Part shown: positions 26,021 through 33,646 of the stretch, piece after piece | Position numbering within the stretch: the first letter of the stretch is position 1 | Layout: every line of letters starts with the position of its first letter | Source: Spirochaetes bacterium GWB1_36_13 | GTDB lineage: Bacteria > Spirochaetota > GWB1-36-13 | Assembly (NCBI GenBank): GCA_001829155.1 | Contig: MIAO01000068.1 | Coordinates: 1 to 33,715 of the forward strand | Length of the DNA: 33,715 nucleotides | Direction of reading: 5' to 3' | Made by a program: the position numbers and the translations under genes | Notes under the pieces: model-generated | The model's input: the letters and a program-made list of their open reading frames with translations, nothing else | Databases searched by the model: none | What the model was told of the DNA's origin: nothing

Positions 26021-27172
26021 ATGGAGAATAAATATTTAATGGAATATCAAACAATAGATTTTTTAAGCCCTCGATTCTTAGGAAAAAGATTTGAAGACCA
26101 TTCAATTCCATTGGAAATCTTAAAAGATCTTTCTGTTTTTGAAGAAATGGTAAATGAAGTTGCTAAATGGCTGTACCTTGAAGAACATCCTGATAGATTA
26201 AGAGTTCCAAGAGGTTTTACGAATGAGATATCTATAAAATTGCAAAATATTCAAAAAGGCAGTGCCATTCCCAAGCTAGTACTAGTCATCTTAACCTTAC
26301 CCAGTTTATTTGCTTCTGAAAGCCAAAATTATTTCGAAAAAGCACGAGATAAAATTATTAGCAGTATCGATGCAGCTGAAAACAATAAAAGAATTACTGA
26401 ACATTTACCTGAACATCTTTTAGTATATTTTGACCGGATAGGTCGAAGTTTGCTGGATGAAGAAGTAATAGAATTCAAGCCTAATGATTTAGATCATCCC
26501 GCTCGATTAAATAAAATTACTCGTAAAAGTCTTCTTGCTTCATCTAAAGTTAAAGAATATTCTGAAGAAATTATTTTAAATGGAAGTATTCCTGAAGCAG
26601 ATCAAGACAAAAATATATTTACTCTTTTAAAAAAGGACAGTAAAAGGATTATTGCTCCTCTTGACCCGATAATTAAAAATATTGTCTTAAAAGCTTTCAA
26701 CGATTACCAAAATAATCAAGAGATTACACTTAAAGGGATTGGGAGATTTAATAGTAATTCTGAACTGGAGAGAATTGAATCTATCGAACATATTCAATTA
26801 GTAGATAAATTAGATATTTCAAATCGCTTAGCAGAATTAACGCTTTTAAAAGACGGCTGGTTAGACGGAAAGGGAAAAGCGCTGAATCGTTCTGGAATTA
26901 ACTGGTTAGAAAAAACATTTGAATCTTTATATGAAGCATCTTTGCCGCTTCCCAGAATTTTCCCTACAGCAGAAGGTGGTGTTCAGGCAGAATGGAGTAT
27001 AAATAACTGGGAAATAAGTCTTGAAATCGATTTAGACAGCAAATATGGAGAATTTCAGGCTCTAGAAATTGATTCAGGCGCTGAAATAGAAGAAAAATAT
27101 AATTTAAATGAATCATTTTCATGGGGAGAATTAAATAAGAATTTAAAGAAAATAATTGGTGAACTAAAATGA
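26021..27172 (+). CDS. Accessory protein of unknown function, first gene of a coupled pair
   Basis: A 383-residue soluble protein, no signal peptide and no membrane segment. I cannot name a family, though from memory similar proteins occur sporadically in unrelated bacteria, always beside the gene described next. Visible landmarks are YQTIDFLSPRFLGKRFEDHS at the N-terminus, a central LLKDGWLDGKGKALNRSGINW, and a C-terminal PTAEGGVQAEW, then SLEIDLDSKYGEFQALEID. No catalytic motif is obvious. The ATG at 26021 lacks a ribosome binding site; ATG 26039 has GGAG but long spacing. The stop overlaps the next start as ATGA. Base composition looks more AT-rich than its neighbours, which fits horizontal arrival. 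Confidence 0.8.
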   Translation: MENKYLMEYQTIDFLSPRFLGKRFEDHSIPLEILKDLSVFEEMVNEVAKWLYLEEHPDRLRVPRGFTNEISIKLQNIQKGSAIPKLVLVILTLPSLFASESQNYFEKARDKIISSIDAAENNKRITEHLPEHLLVYFDRIGRSLLDEEVIEFKPNDLDHPARLNKITRKSLLASSKVKEYSEEIILNGSIPEADQDKNIFTLLKKDSKRIIAPLDPIIKNIVLKAFNDYQNNQEITLKGIGRFNSNSELERIESIEHIQLVDKLDISNRLAELTLLKDGWLDGKGKALNRSGINWLEKTFESLYEASLPLPRIFPTAEGGVQAEWSINNWEISLEIDLDSKYGEFQALEIDSGAEIEEKYNLNESFSWGELNKNLKKIIGELK

Positions 27173-27347
27173 CTGAAAACACTTTACTTTTAAGACAAGT
27201 TCATCCCAGCTTTGTTCAAGATGGAAAGATTACTTCGCAAGTTTTCAGACCTACACCCAAGGATGAAAATAAACTTTCAATGTATATCTGAAAAAAATTG
27301 CTGAAGACCGTGGATGGCTTGATAAAAAAGATATTAAACAACAATAG
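27169..27347 (+). pseudogene. Broken partner gene (internal deletion)
   Basis: Starting inside the stop of the upstream gene, the frame reads MTENTLLLRQVHPSFVQDG and then KITSQVFRPTPKDENKLSM before a stop at 27289-27291. In another frame the text continues at once with YLKKIAEDRGWLDKKDIKQQ to a stop at 27345. From memory, intact members of this family begin with the same LLLRQVHPSxVQxG and TPKD signature and end in a KxxAxxRGWL segment some 100 residues later. The simplest reading is an out-of-frame internal deletion that fused the two ends. The N-terminal identity is more secure than the C-terminal one. Confidence 0.55.
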
Positions 27348-27383
27348 TTTAATCAGACTGTCGATTATTATTTAAATTAACTC

Positions 27384-27430
27384 GGACACCGAGCGGAGTC
27401 GAGGTGTCACTTCGGCTCCGCTCAGTGACC
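27384..27430. repeat. REP-like palindromic repeat
   Basis: GACACCGAGCGGAGTCGAGG (27385-27404) and the complementary ACTTCGGCTCCGCTCAGTG (27409-27428) make a long imperfect stem. Two opposite copies of the GAGCGGAGTCGAAG-type unit abut, so this is the most complete copy in the window. Confidence 0.75.
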
Positions 27431-27445
27431 GTATGGCTTCGATTA

Positions 27446-27571
27446 ATGACCAAAACAAAGCTATTTAAGATTGCATCAGAAAAGACAATGACACTTTCTG
27501 ATCAACTTACAAATATCAATGATAAGAAGATAATTGAGGAAATGGCTTTCAATAATCGACAGCCTGAATAG
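27446..27571 (+). pseudogene. Small open frame or gene remnant, unidentified
   Basis: A 41-codon frame, MTKTKLFKIASEKTMTLSDQ and on to IEEMAFNNRQPE, with no ribosome binding site. It lies in the decayed stretch between the broken gene and the membrane protein. It may be a fragment of a lost gene. I cannot identify it; the whole of 27348-27646 otherwise holds only the palindrome. Confidence 0.2.
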
Positions 27572-27646
27572 ATCAACATTCATTATCAATTTTAAAAAAA
27601 ACATTTATAAAAAATATCGTTATCCAAGCGAATTTCGAGGTAAAAA

Positions 27647-28450
27647 ATGAATTTATTAATTATCAAAATTTTAGTTTCGATTTTTATGGTTATTTTTTTG
27701 GCGGAAATTGCCAAAAGGGTGAATCCTGTTTTGGGAGGGATTCTCTCAGGACTTCCATTGGGCACGGGTCTGTCGGTTTATTTTATTTCCTATGAGCAGG
27801 GCATAGACTTTTTTATTCCTGCCATCCCTTGGGGAATTGCTGCCCTGGCTTCTTCGCTCCTGTTTTGTTTTGTCTATTTTAAAGCAGGGCAATTTTTTTC
27901 CGCCGGTCGTAAGCTTTTGGGAATGTTTGGTTGTTCTCTTCTCGGCTTTCTTGTTTTTTTTCTTTCCGGTTTCGGGCTGGAGCAGATTAAAATCAACTTT
28001 TCTCTTTCACTGCTGATATTTTTTATTTTTTTTCTGGGAAATCTTTTTTATATGAGAAAAGTAAAATCCAGAATTACGATAGTCAGGCAGGAGAGCAAAA
28101 AACTGACATCTTATCAGCTTCTGATCCGGGGGCTTCTAGTAGGGCTAATCATTGTGGGGATTACAGGGCTGGGAGTCTTTTTCGGGGAAAAATGGGCAGC
28201 TATCCTCAGCTCATTTCCCTCAACCCTCTATGTTTTACTGCTGATTCTTCATTTTGACGGGAACGACCGTTATTATCCTGCTGTTATTTATGGTTTTTCC
28301 CATAGTGTCAGCACTCTGGCTGTTTTTTATCTTTCATCGGCCTTTTTTTTACCTCGGTTTGGACTCAATAAAGGTTTTATTCTAAGCTATGCATTTTCGA
28401 TCTTTTATATTTATTTCTACAACAAAATTATTATTAAAAGACTGAAATAA
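27647..28450 (+). CDS. Integral membrane protein with internal duplication, function unknown
   Basis: The 267-residue protein has about eight hydrophobic segments. Two halves look related: the first carries GGILSGLPLGTGLSVYFIS after its first helix, and the second WAAILSSFPSTLYVLLLILH at the same place, with a charged loop at about 132-155 between the halves. Such duplicated small membrane proteins are usually transporters or channels with inverted or parallel repeats, but I cannot name the family. GAGG precedes the ATG. It is alone, between two repeat-bearing spacers. Confidence 0.8.
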   Translation: MNLLIIKILVSIFMVIFLAEIAKRVNPVLGGILSGLPLGTGLSVYFISYEQGIDFFIPAIPWGIAALASSLLFCFVYFKAGQFFSAGRKLLGMFGCSLLGFLVFFLSGFGLEQIKINFSLSLLIFFIFFLGNLFYMRKVKSRITIVRQESKKLTSYQLLIRGLLVGLIIVGITGLGVFFGEKWAAILSSFPSTLYVLLLILHFDGNDRYYPAVIYGFSHSVSTLAVFYLSSAFFLPRFGLNKGFILSYAFSIFYIYFYNKIIIKRLK

Positions 28451-28486
28451 AAATTACAGATAAAATCTTTCTGAGCTTTTGGGTAA

Positions 28487-28522
28487 TTGAACGAAACCGA
28501 ACGGACGCCTCGGCTTCACTCG
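28487..28522. repeat. Degenerate REP-like repeat
   Basis: ATTGAACGAAACCGAACGGA followed by CGCCTCGGCTTCACTCGG resembles the ATTGAGCGAAGCCGAAC copy at 30602 with several changes, plus a second inverted half. The rest of the spacer 28451-28624 shows nothing else I can name. Confidence 0.45.
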
Positions 28523-28624
28523 GTACAAAAGGGAACTTATTTTCTAAAAACTCAAATCCATTAAATTTTTATTACTCAAAACAACAATAAGCCGAAAATA
28601 AAAGGGTACGGGAGGGTATCGATT

Positions 28625-29719
28625 ATGAAAAAAATTTATCTTATTTTATTTATTTTTCTTTTGGTTCAAGAAAGTTTTGCTCAAAATAAAAATAAAATTC
28701 TTGAAGTAGAGGTCGAAACCCCGATTGTGATTTCGCTTTCCAACAAACAGGACGGCGGTGAATGGAGCATTGAAAAAGAAATTGAGGGACTGGAACTCAC
28801 CGAAAAAAGAAAAGGATACCTTTACACCTATTTTATCTTTAAGTCTTATAAAATTCTGGAAGGCACTCTTATTTTTAAATATAAAAAATCCGGTTCAAAA
28901 GAAACTCAGTCTGATTTCACTTCTGATATTAAAAAAATTGAAAATAATGAAGATACAAGAATTTACTCGATTAAAGTCATTCCAAAATCCGCTTCTTCCG
29001 TTATTTCCAGTCTGGAAAAACAAGGAATTGAATCAGAAAAAGAAAAACCTCTGGTAGTCAGCGAAAAAGATAAAAAAACAATTGAAAAGCCCAACCAGAT
29101 TAAGCTTTTTATCGAAGATTTGATCGATGAAAACCTTTTAGATGAAGCTTTCAATGAAGTTTCCCGAATTGAAGAAAATCAGGAAAATTCATCCATTGAA
29201 AAACAATGGCTGATTCAAAAAAAAATAGAAATCCTTGAAAAACAAAACAAATTCGAACAAATTTTAACTTATATCAATACAGTTCAGGAAAATTCTCAAG
29301 AAGAGAAAAAAATATCTTCATCGGACGATATTTTTATCCGGCTCAAAAAAGCTAATGCCCTCTATCGTCTCGGCAAAAAAAACGAGACAAACACTGAATT
29401 GATTTTTTTAAAAAATTACTATCCCGATGAACCCTCTGTCTATTTTGAACTGGGAAACTTTTATTTTAACGAGGGTCTTCTTCAAAAAGGCGTGAGTATG
29501 TTTGAATTCCTTCTGGCAAAGTTTGATGAACTTTCCTTTAAAGAAGATATTTATTACAAGCTGGCAAAATACTACTACCAGACTATCGGACTAAACGGTT
29601 ATAACCTGTCTTATAAATATTACAAAAAACTTCTGGTTTTCGGACACATTTCTCCTTATTATCCAGAAGCAAAAAAAATGACCGAATTTCTGGAAAAAAG
29701 CTTTATTAATATCAGATGA
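28625..29719 (+). CDS. Secreted TPR-repeat protein, function unknown
   Basis: A 364-residue protein with a Sec signal peptide (MKKIYLILFIFLLVQESFA). Residues of about 20-120 look like a beta-rich domain (VETPIVISLSN, GYLYTYFIFKSYKILEGTL). A lysine-rich linker leads into TPR-like helices from about 155 to the end (LDEAFNEVSRIEE, DEPSVYFELGNFYFNEGLLQ, YYKLAKYYYQTIG). It probably acts as a periplasmic scaffold. GGGAGGG lies before the ATG. It is 68 bases upstream of the MlaC-like gene on the same strand, so both may belong to one envelope-related transcript. No named family recognised. Confidence 0.85.
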   Translation: MKKIYLILFIFLLVQESFAQNKNKILEVEVETPIVISLSNKQDGGEWSIEKEIEGLELTEKRKGYLYTYFIFKSYKILEGTLIFKYKKSGSKETQSDFTSDIKKIENNEDTRIYSIKVIPKSASSVISSLEKQGIESEKEKPLVVSEKDKKTIEKPNQIKLFIEDLIDENLLDEAFNEVSRIEENQENSSIEKQWLIQKKIEILEKQNKFEQILTYINTVQENSQEEKKISSSDDIFIRLKKANALYRLGKKNETNTELIFLKNYYPDEPSVYFELGNFYFNEGLLQKGVSMFEFLLAKFDELSFKEDIYYKLAKYYYQTIGLNGYNLSYKYYKKLLVFGHISPYYPEAKKMTEFLEKSFINIR

Positions 29720-29787
29720 TTTTTAGGTAATTTTTAAATTTCTTATTATTATTTATATTACAATATTAATAATATCAGGAGACATGA

Positions 29788-30468
29788 ATGAGGTTCATTA
29801 TTAGAACAATTCTTTTTAACATTATACTTTTCGGCATCAGCTTCCATCTATTTGCAGGTCCTGCTTTAGATACTGTTAAAACCATCAACCAGCTCCTTGA
29901 AAAATACGATGAGAAAGCTTCCAATGCCAAAGAAATGAAAGAAAAAATCAATCAATACTTTTTACTGGAAGACATGGCAAAAAACTCTATCCGCGACCAC
30001 TGGAAAAAAATGTCTGAAAAACAAAAAAAAGAATATATGAATCTGATGTTCCAGCTCCTTGAAAAAGCGGTTTATACCGACACCAGTGAAAACTTGAAAA
30101 AAGGAAAAGTAACTTACCTTTCAGATAAGATTCAGGGGAAAAAAGCCAAGGTTTTTACCAAAATCTATGTAAAATCAGAAGACATGGAGATTGATAATGA
30201 TTTCGACCTCCGGAAAAACAAACTCTGGCAGGTAGCCGACCTCTATATTGATGGAGCCAGCCTGACAGAAGACTATAGAAGCCAGTTTAATAAAATTATT
30301 CTGGAAAGCGGGCTGGACGGAAATGACAACGCGCTTTTCCCCAGACTCAGAAAAGCGGTACAGGAAGACAAAGATGAGTGGCGGAAAAAACGCGATGACG
30401 AGAAAAAACAGGAAGACACTACCCAGCGCGAAACCAAAAAACGACCTACTTTACTGGAAGGTTTTTAA
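29788..30468 (+). CDS. MlaC/Ttg2D-like periplasmic phospholipid-binding protein
   Basis: MlaC carries phospholipids between the outer-membrane MlaA complex and the inner-membrane MlaFEDB transporter. The 226-residue product has a signal peptide (to about residue 23), then a family-like pattern: LLEDMAKNSIRDHWKKMSEK, the helix ending LLEKAVYTD, KVTYLSDKI, and LWQVADLYIDGASLTEDYRS before a final QFNKIILESGLDG. The last 40 residues are very charged and probably disordered, an addition to the usual MlaC. No mlaA, mlaD, mlaE or mlaF is in the window, so it stands apart from its expected partners. AGGAG precedes the ATG. A terminator follows. Confidence 0.85.
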   Translation: MRFIIRTILFNIILFGISFHLFAGPALDTVKTINQLLEKYDEKASNAKEMKEKINQYFLLEDMAKNSIRDHWKKMSEKQKKEYMNLMFQLLEKAVYTDTSENLKKGKVTYLSDKIQGKKAKVFTKIYVKSEDMEIDNDFDLRKNKLWQVADLYIDGASLTEDYRSQFNKIILESGLDGNDNALFPRLRKAVQEDKDEWRKKRDDEKKQEDTTQRETKKRPTLLEGF

Positions 30469-30496
30469 TTTAAACGAAACTTGAATCAATGAACAA

Positions 30497-30525
30497 AACC
30501 GGGGACTCAAATCCTCGGTTTTTTT
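30497..30525 (+). terminator. Rho-independent terminator after the MlaC-like gene
   Basis: AACCGGGGA (30497-30505) pairs with TCCTCGGTT (30512-30520), one G-U, six-base loop, followed by TTTTT. Confidence 0.8.
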
Positions 30526-30596
30526 CTCAATTTTTCATTATTTATTCTTATTCAATCCCATTTTTATCTCTCTTTAACAATTAAATGGCTTTATCA

Positions 30597-30625
30597 TGGT
30601 CATTGAGCGAAGCCGAACACCTCAG
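30597..30625. repeat. REP-like repeat, single copy
   Basis: TGGTCATTGAGCGAAGCCGA (30597-30616) aligns with GGTCACTGAGCGGAGTCGAAG at 16358. Confidence 0.6.
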
Positions 30626-30631
30626 TCTTGC

Positions 30632-30717
30632 AAAGTTTTATAAACAAAACTTTTTTCTTGACTTATTCAAAAAAAAGAGTTAACTTTATAATATGTTTTA
30701 AAAATAAAACTTTATAA
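30632..30717 (+). promoter_or_regulatory. Candidate control region of the feo operon
   Basis: Contains an inverted repeat AAAGTTTT-ATAAAC-AAAACTTT (30632-30653), a TATAAT at 30687-30692, and a direct repeat AACTTTATAA at 30682-30691 and 30708-30717. The direct repeats overlap the probable -10 and early leader, as an iron-responsive repressor site might. The nearest TTGACT (30658-30663) is 23 bases away, too far for a normal -35. No match to a canonical Fur box is claimed. Confidence 0.35.
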
Positions 30718-30749
30718 GTCTCTTCAAACTATTAAACAAGGGAGGCATT

Positions 30750-31076
30750 ATGCAAGCATATTTATCCGATTTAAAAATAGGTTCAAAAGCTGTTATTACT
30801 GGCTATATCAAAGAAAGTAAATACCGACATAAGATTCTTTCCATGGGGCTGACCCGAGGAACAACTGTGGAAGTCATCCATAAAGCCCCTCTGGGAGATC
30901 CGATTGAAATCAAGCTGCGTGGATTTCACTTAAGCATCCGTAAAAATGAAGCAAAGGAAATTTTGATTTTTTATCACGAGGAAATCATTGAGCACCAGTG
31001 TCTGGGATGCAAACAAGAAAAAAAAGGATTCATGAAGCGATGGGGATGGGGGAAAAGAAAGTGCTATTCAGAATAG
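30750..31076 (+). CDS. feoA: Ferrous iron transport protein A with C-terminal extension
   Basis: FeoA is a small SH3-like cytoplasmic protein needed for Feo ferrous iron uptake. Residues of about 1-75 are the standard domain (LSDLKIGSKAVITGY, HKILSMGLTRGTTVEVIHKA, PLGDPIEIKLRGFHLSIRK). Beyond that is a tail of about 30 residues with H82, C84, C87 and C105 (EHQCLGCKQE, KRKCYSE); such a tail is not part of most FeoA proteins, and the cysteines could bind metal or sense redox state. The tail overlaps the start of feoB in another frame. AAGGGAGG precedes the ATG. Confidence 0.93.
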   Translation: MQAYLSDLKIGSKAVITGYIKESKYRHKILSMGLTRGTTVEVIHKAPLGDPIEIKLRGFHLSIRKNEAKEILIFYHEEIIEHQCLGCKQEKKGFMKRWGWGKRKCYSE

Positions 31077-33313
31077 CCATAGCCGGAAATCCCAATGTGG
31101 GTAAAACTTCTCTTTTCAACTGGCTCACCCATTCCAATTTCCAGGTGGGCAACTGGCCGGGAGTAACGGTTGAAAAAAAAACCGGTATCTTAAATATTGG
31201 TCAGGAACAATATGAAATCATTGATCTTCCCGGAATTTATTCTTTATCCGCACATTCAACCGATGAAAGAGTAGCCAGAGACTTTATCCTTCAAGAAAAA
31301 GAGGGACCTGACCTGATTTTAAACCTCATAGACGCCTCCAATCTTGAAAGAAACCTCTATATGACCCTCCAGCTCATTGAGATGCAGGTTCCAATGCTGA
31401 TTGTATTAAGCATGATGGATATAGCCGAGAACCGGAAAATAACAATAGACCAAGAAGCTCTTTCAGAATTTTTAAAAATCCCGGTTGTTTGTGTCAATCC
31501 CGGTAAAAAAAAAGGATTGGAAGAGATCAAGGAACAAATCAGCTTATCAGTTTCAAAAAAAAACATCCCCCCCCTCCTCGACTATGGAAAAGAACTGGAA
31601 TCAACTGCTAAAACAATTGAAAAACTCAAAAAAGAAAGTCTTGAAAAAAACTTTCATCTCCCCCAATGGGCTTCTTTAAAAGTTCTGGAAAAAGACGAGA
31701 TTGTCTATCATTTCTATCAGCAAGACAAAGAAATCCAAGCGATTATTGACGAATTCGAAAAATCAACCGGGGAAGAATCCGATATCTATCTAGCTGAAAA
31801 AAGGTATGAAGTCATTGGTAAAATAGCGTCTTATTCTCAAAAAAAAGAAATCGAGAACTACCGTTCTCACTCTGAAAAAGCAGATAAAATCATTCTCCAC
31901 AAATATTTTGGAATCCCGATTTTTGTTTTAATCATGTGGATGATGTTTAAAATAGCAGTTGATTTCGGGGGTGCTTTTATTGATTTTTTTGACCAGTTTT
32001 TCGGCACCATTTTTACAGGCGCTTTGGGAGAGCTTCTTTCAGGCTTCCCCTGGGCAAAAGTGTTTTTTGCGGACGGAATCGGGGGCGGAATTCAGACTGT
32101 TTCAACTTTTATTCCGGCTATCTTTATGCTTTTTTTTATTCTCTCCCTTATTGAAGACTCAGGTTATATGACACGCGCAGCTTTTGTCATCGACCGTTTT
32201 ATGCGGCTGATCGGACTTCCGGGAAAAGCTTTTATGCCCTTGCTTCTTGGATTTGGGTGTACCGTTCCTGCCGTTTTAGCCACCCGTACACTGGAAGACC
32301 AGGACGACAGAAAAATTACAATTATGATGAATCCCTTGATTTCCTGTGGCGCCAGGCTTCCCGTTTACACTCTTTTAGCCAGTATTTTTTTCCCCGATAA
32401 AATGGGGAGCATTACTTTCAGTCTCTATTTTACAGGAATCGTACTTGCTGTTTTCACAGGTTTCTTTTTTAAAAAAATTATTTTAAAAAAAATTCATCTT
32501 TCCCCTTTTGTGATGGAACTTCCACCCTATCACCTTCCTCGATTTGGAATCAGCTTGAAATCTGCCTGGATCAGAACTTACGCTTTTTTAAAAAGAGCAG
32601 GGCTGATGATTATTCTTCTTGTCATTTTTCTTCAAATTCTCGGGAACATTCAATGGAATTTAGACGATCAAAAAGATTTTGAATCTTTTAGCAAAAACTC
32701 CCTTATCGGCGCTGTCGGAACTGTTTTCACCTACCCCTTGCGTCCTTTAGGGATTCAGGAAGAAAACTGGCCTGCCACGGTCGGGCTTTTTACCGGGCTT
32801 TTTGCTAAAGAAGCCATCATCGGGACGCTTGAAACTTCGTTTAAAGCGATGAGAAAAGAAAAAAATATCGAAAATCCCCTCCCCTTTGATTTCAAAGAAG
32901 GAGTATTCAATGCTTTTAAAACAATTCCAAAAAACCTGATCGGATTTTATGACGAAAACGGAAAGTGGCAGTCAGGACTTTTGACCCGCCTCAATTTTTA
33001 TATTCCTTTCTATGATTTCTTTTCCGGTATCAAAGAAGAGCCGTCTGAATTCAGTGAAAGAGAAAAACTCAAAGAAGCATTTGAAGATAAAACCATTCAT
33101 GACCCTGAAAAAAGAAAGAAAACTTCAGGAGCATCAGCCTATGCGTATCTTCTTTTTATCTTGATCTATGTGCCTTGTATCGCTGTTTTAAGCACGGTCA
33201 AAAAAGAACTGGGGACAAAATGGATGTGGATACAAATCGGATATCTGCTGACTCTGGCTTATGGAATATCGGCTTTGTTTTTTCAGACAGCCCGATGGAT
33301 CATCAATGGATGA
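31040..33313 (+). CDS. feoB: Ferrous iron transporter FeoB
   Basis: FeoB is the inner-membrane Fe(II) permease with a cytoplasmic G-protein domain. The open frame extends to 30998, but the conserved N-terminus (FRIAIAGNPNVGKTS) suggests a start at ATG 31040 (757 residues) or GTG 31061. G motifs: G1 GNPNVGKTS, G2 PGVTVE, G3 DLPGIYS. G4 reads SMMD (Ser124 for the usual Asn). After a helical linker the membrane part has the two gate motifs with cysteines (GFGCTVPAVLATRTLED, NPLISCGARLPVYTLLAS) and about ten helices. A cytoplasmic insertion lies near residues 610-700. The start overlaps feoA by about 37 bases, so coupling is likely. Confidence 0.96.
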   Translation: MGMGEKKVLFRIAIAGNPNVGKTSLFNWLTHSNFQVGNWPGVTVEKKTGILNIGQEQYEIIDLPGIYSLSAHSTDERVARDFILQEKEGPDLILNLIDASNLERNLYMTLQLIEMQVPMLIVLSMMDIAENRKITIDQEALSEFLKIPVVCVNPGKKKGLEEIKEQISLSVSKKNIPPLLDYGKELESTAKTIEKLKKESLEKNFHLPQWASLKVLEKDEIVYHFYQQDKEIQAIIDEFEKSTGEESDIYLAEKRYEVIGKIASYSQKKEIENYRSHSEKADKIILHKYFGIPIFVLIMWMMFKIAVDFGGAFIDFFDQFFGTIFTGALGELLSGFPWAKVFFADGIGGGIQTVSTFIPAIFMLFFILSLIEDSGYMTRAAFVIDRFMRLIGLPGKAFMPLLLGFGCTVPAVLATRTLEDQDDRKITIMMNPLISCGARLPVYTLLASIFFPDKMGSITFSLYFTGIVLAVFTGFFFKKIILKKIHLSPFVMELPPYHLPRFGISLKSAWIRTYAFLKRAGLMIILLVIFLQILGNIQWNLDDQKDFESFSKNSLIGAVGTVFTYPLRPLGIQEENWPATVGLFTGLFAKEAIIGTLETSFKAMRKEKNIENPLPFDFKEGVFNAFKTIPKNLIGFYDENGKWQSGLLTRLNFYIPFYDFFSGIKEEPSEFSEREKLKEAFEDKTIHDPEKRKKTSGASAYAYLLFILIYVPCIAVLSTVKKELGTKWMWIQIGYLLTLAYGISALFFQTARWIING

Positions 33314-33322
33314 GGATGTAAA

Positions 33323-33529
33323 ATGTTTTTAAAAGAAGTTTTAAAATGGATTGAAAAAGAAGGAACCGTCAGCCCCGATCTTTTATCTGAAAAAAGCGGG
33401 ATTTCTCTGGAACAAGTCTATTTTGCCCTGGATTACTGGGCAGGGAAAGGGAAAATCACTCCTTCCGATCCCCAGAAAAAAGACTGCTCTCAAGGATGTA
33501 AAGGATGCTCTTGTTCGTTGAAAAAATAA
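33323..33529 (+). CDS. feoC: FeoC-like winged-helix protein with four-cysteine cluster
   Basis: The 68-residue protein begins nine bases after feoB. Residues 1-48 fit a small winged helix (LKEVLKWIEKEGTVSPDLLS, GISLEQVYFALDYWAGKGKI). The end has C55-x3-C59-x2-C62-x-C64, like the cysteine loop of FeoC, which can hold an oxygen-sensitive Fe-S cluster. FeoC modulates FeoB stability or activity. Placement after feoAB supports the call. GAGG lies upstream. In FeoC of enteric bacteria the cysteines sit in a wing loop; here they are at the very C-terminus. Confidence 0.8.
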   Translation: MFLKEVLKWIEKEGTVSPDLLSEKSGISLEQVYFALDYWAGKGKITPSDPQKKDCSQGCKGCSCSLKK

Positions 33530-33558
33530 TAGAGTAAACTGATTATAAAACAACCTCC

Positions 33559-33646
33559 TGTCATTCCGGTTTTTGCTTGCAAAAGACCGAAATCTGAAAT
33601 TGAATACATTTATTTTCAATAGATTCCAGCCTTTGTGGGAATGACA
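33559..33646. repeat. MITE-like element with 9-bp terminal inverted repeats
   Basis: TGTCATTCC (33559-33567) and GGAATGACA (33638-33646) are perfect inverted repeats bounding 88 bases with no gene. Inside lie further partial repeats such as TTTTTGCTTGCAAAAG. The ends match a type of repeat (GTCATTCC...GGAATGAC) common between genes in many bacteria. The rest of the window to 33715 shows no gene. Confidence 0.5.
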
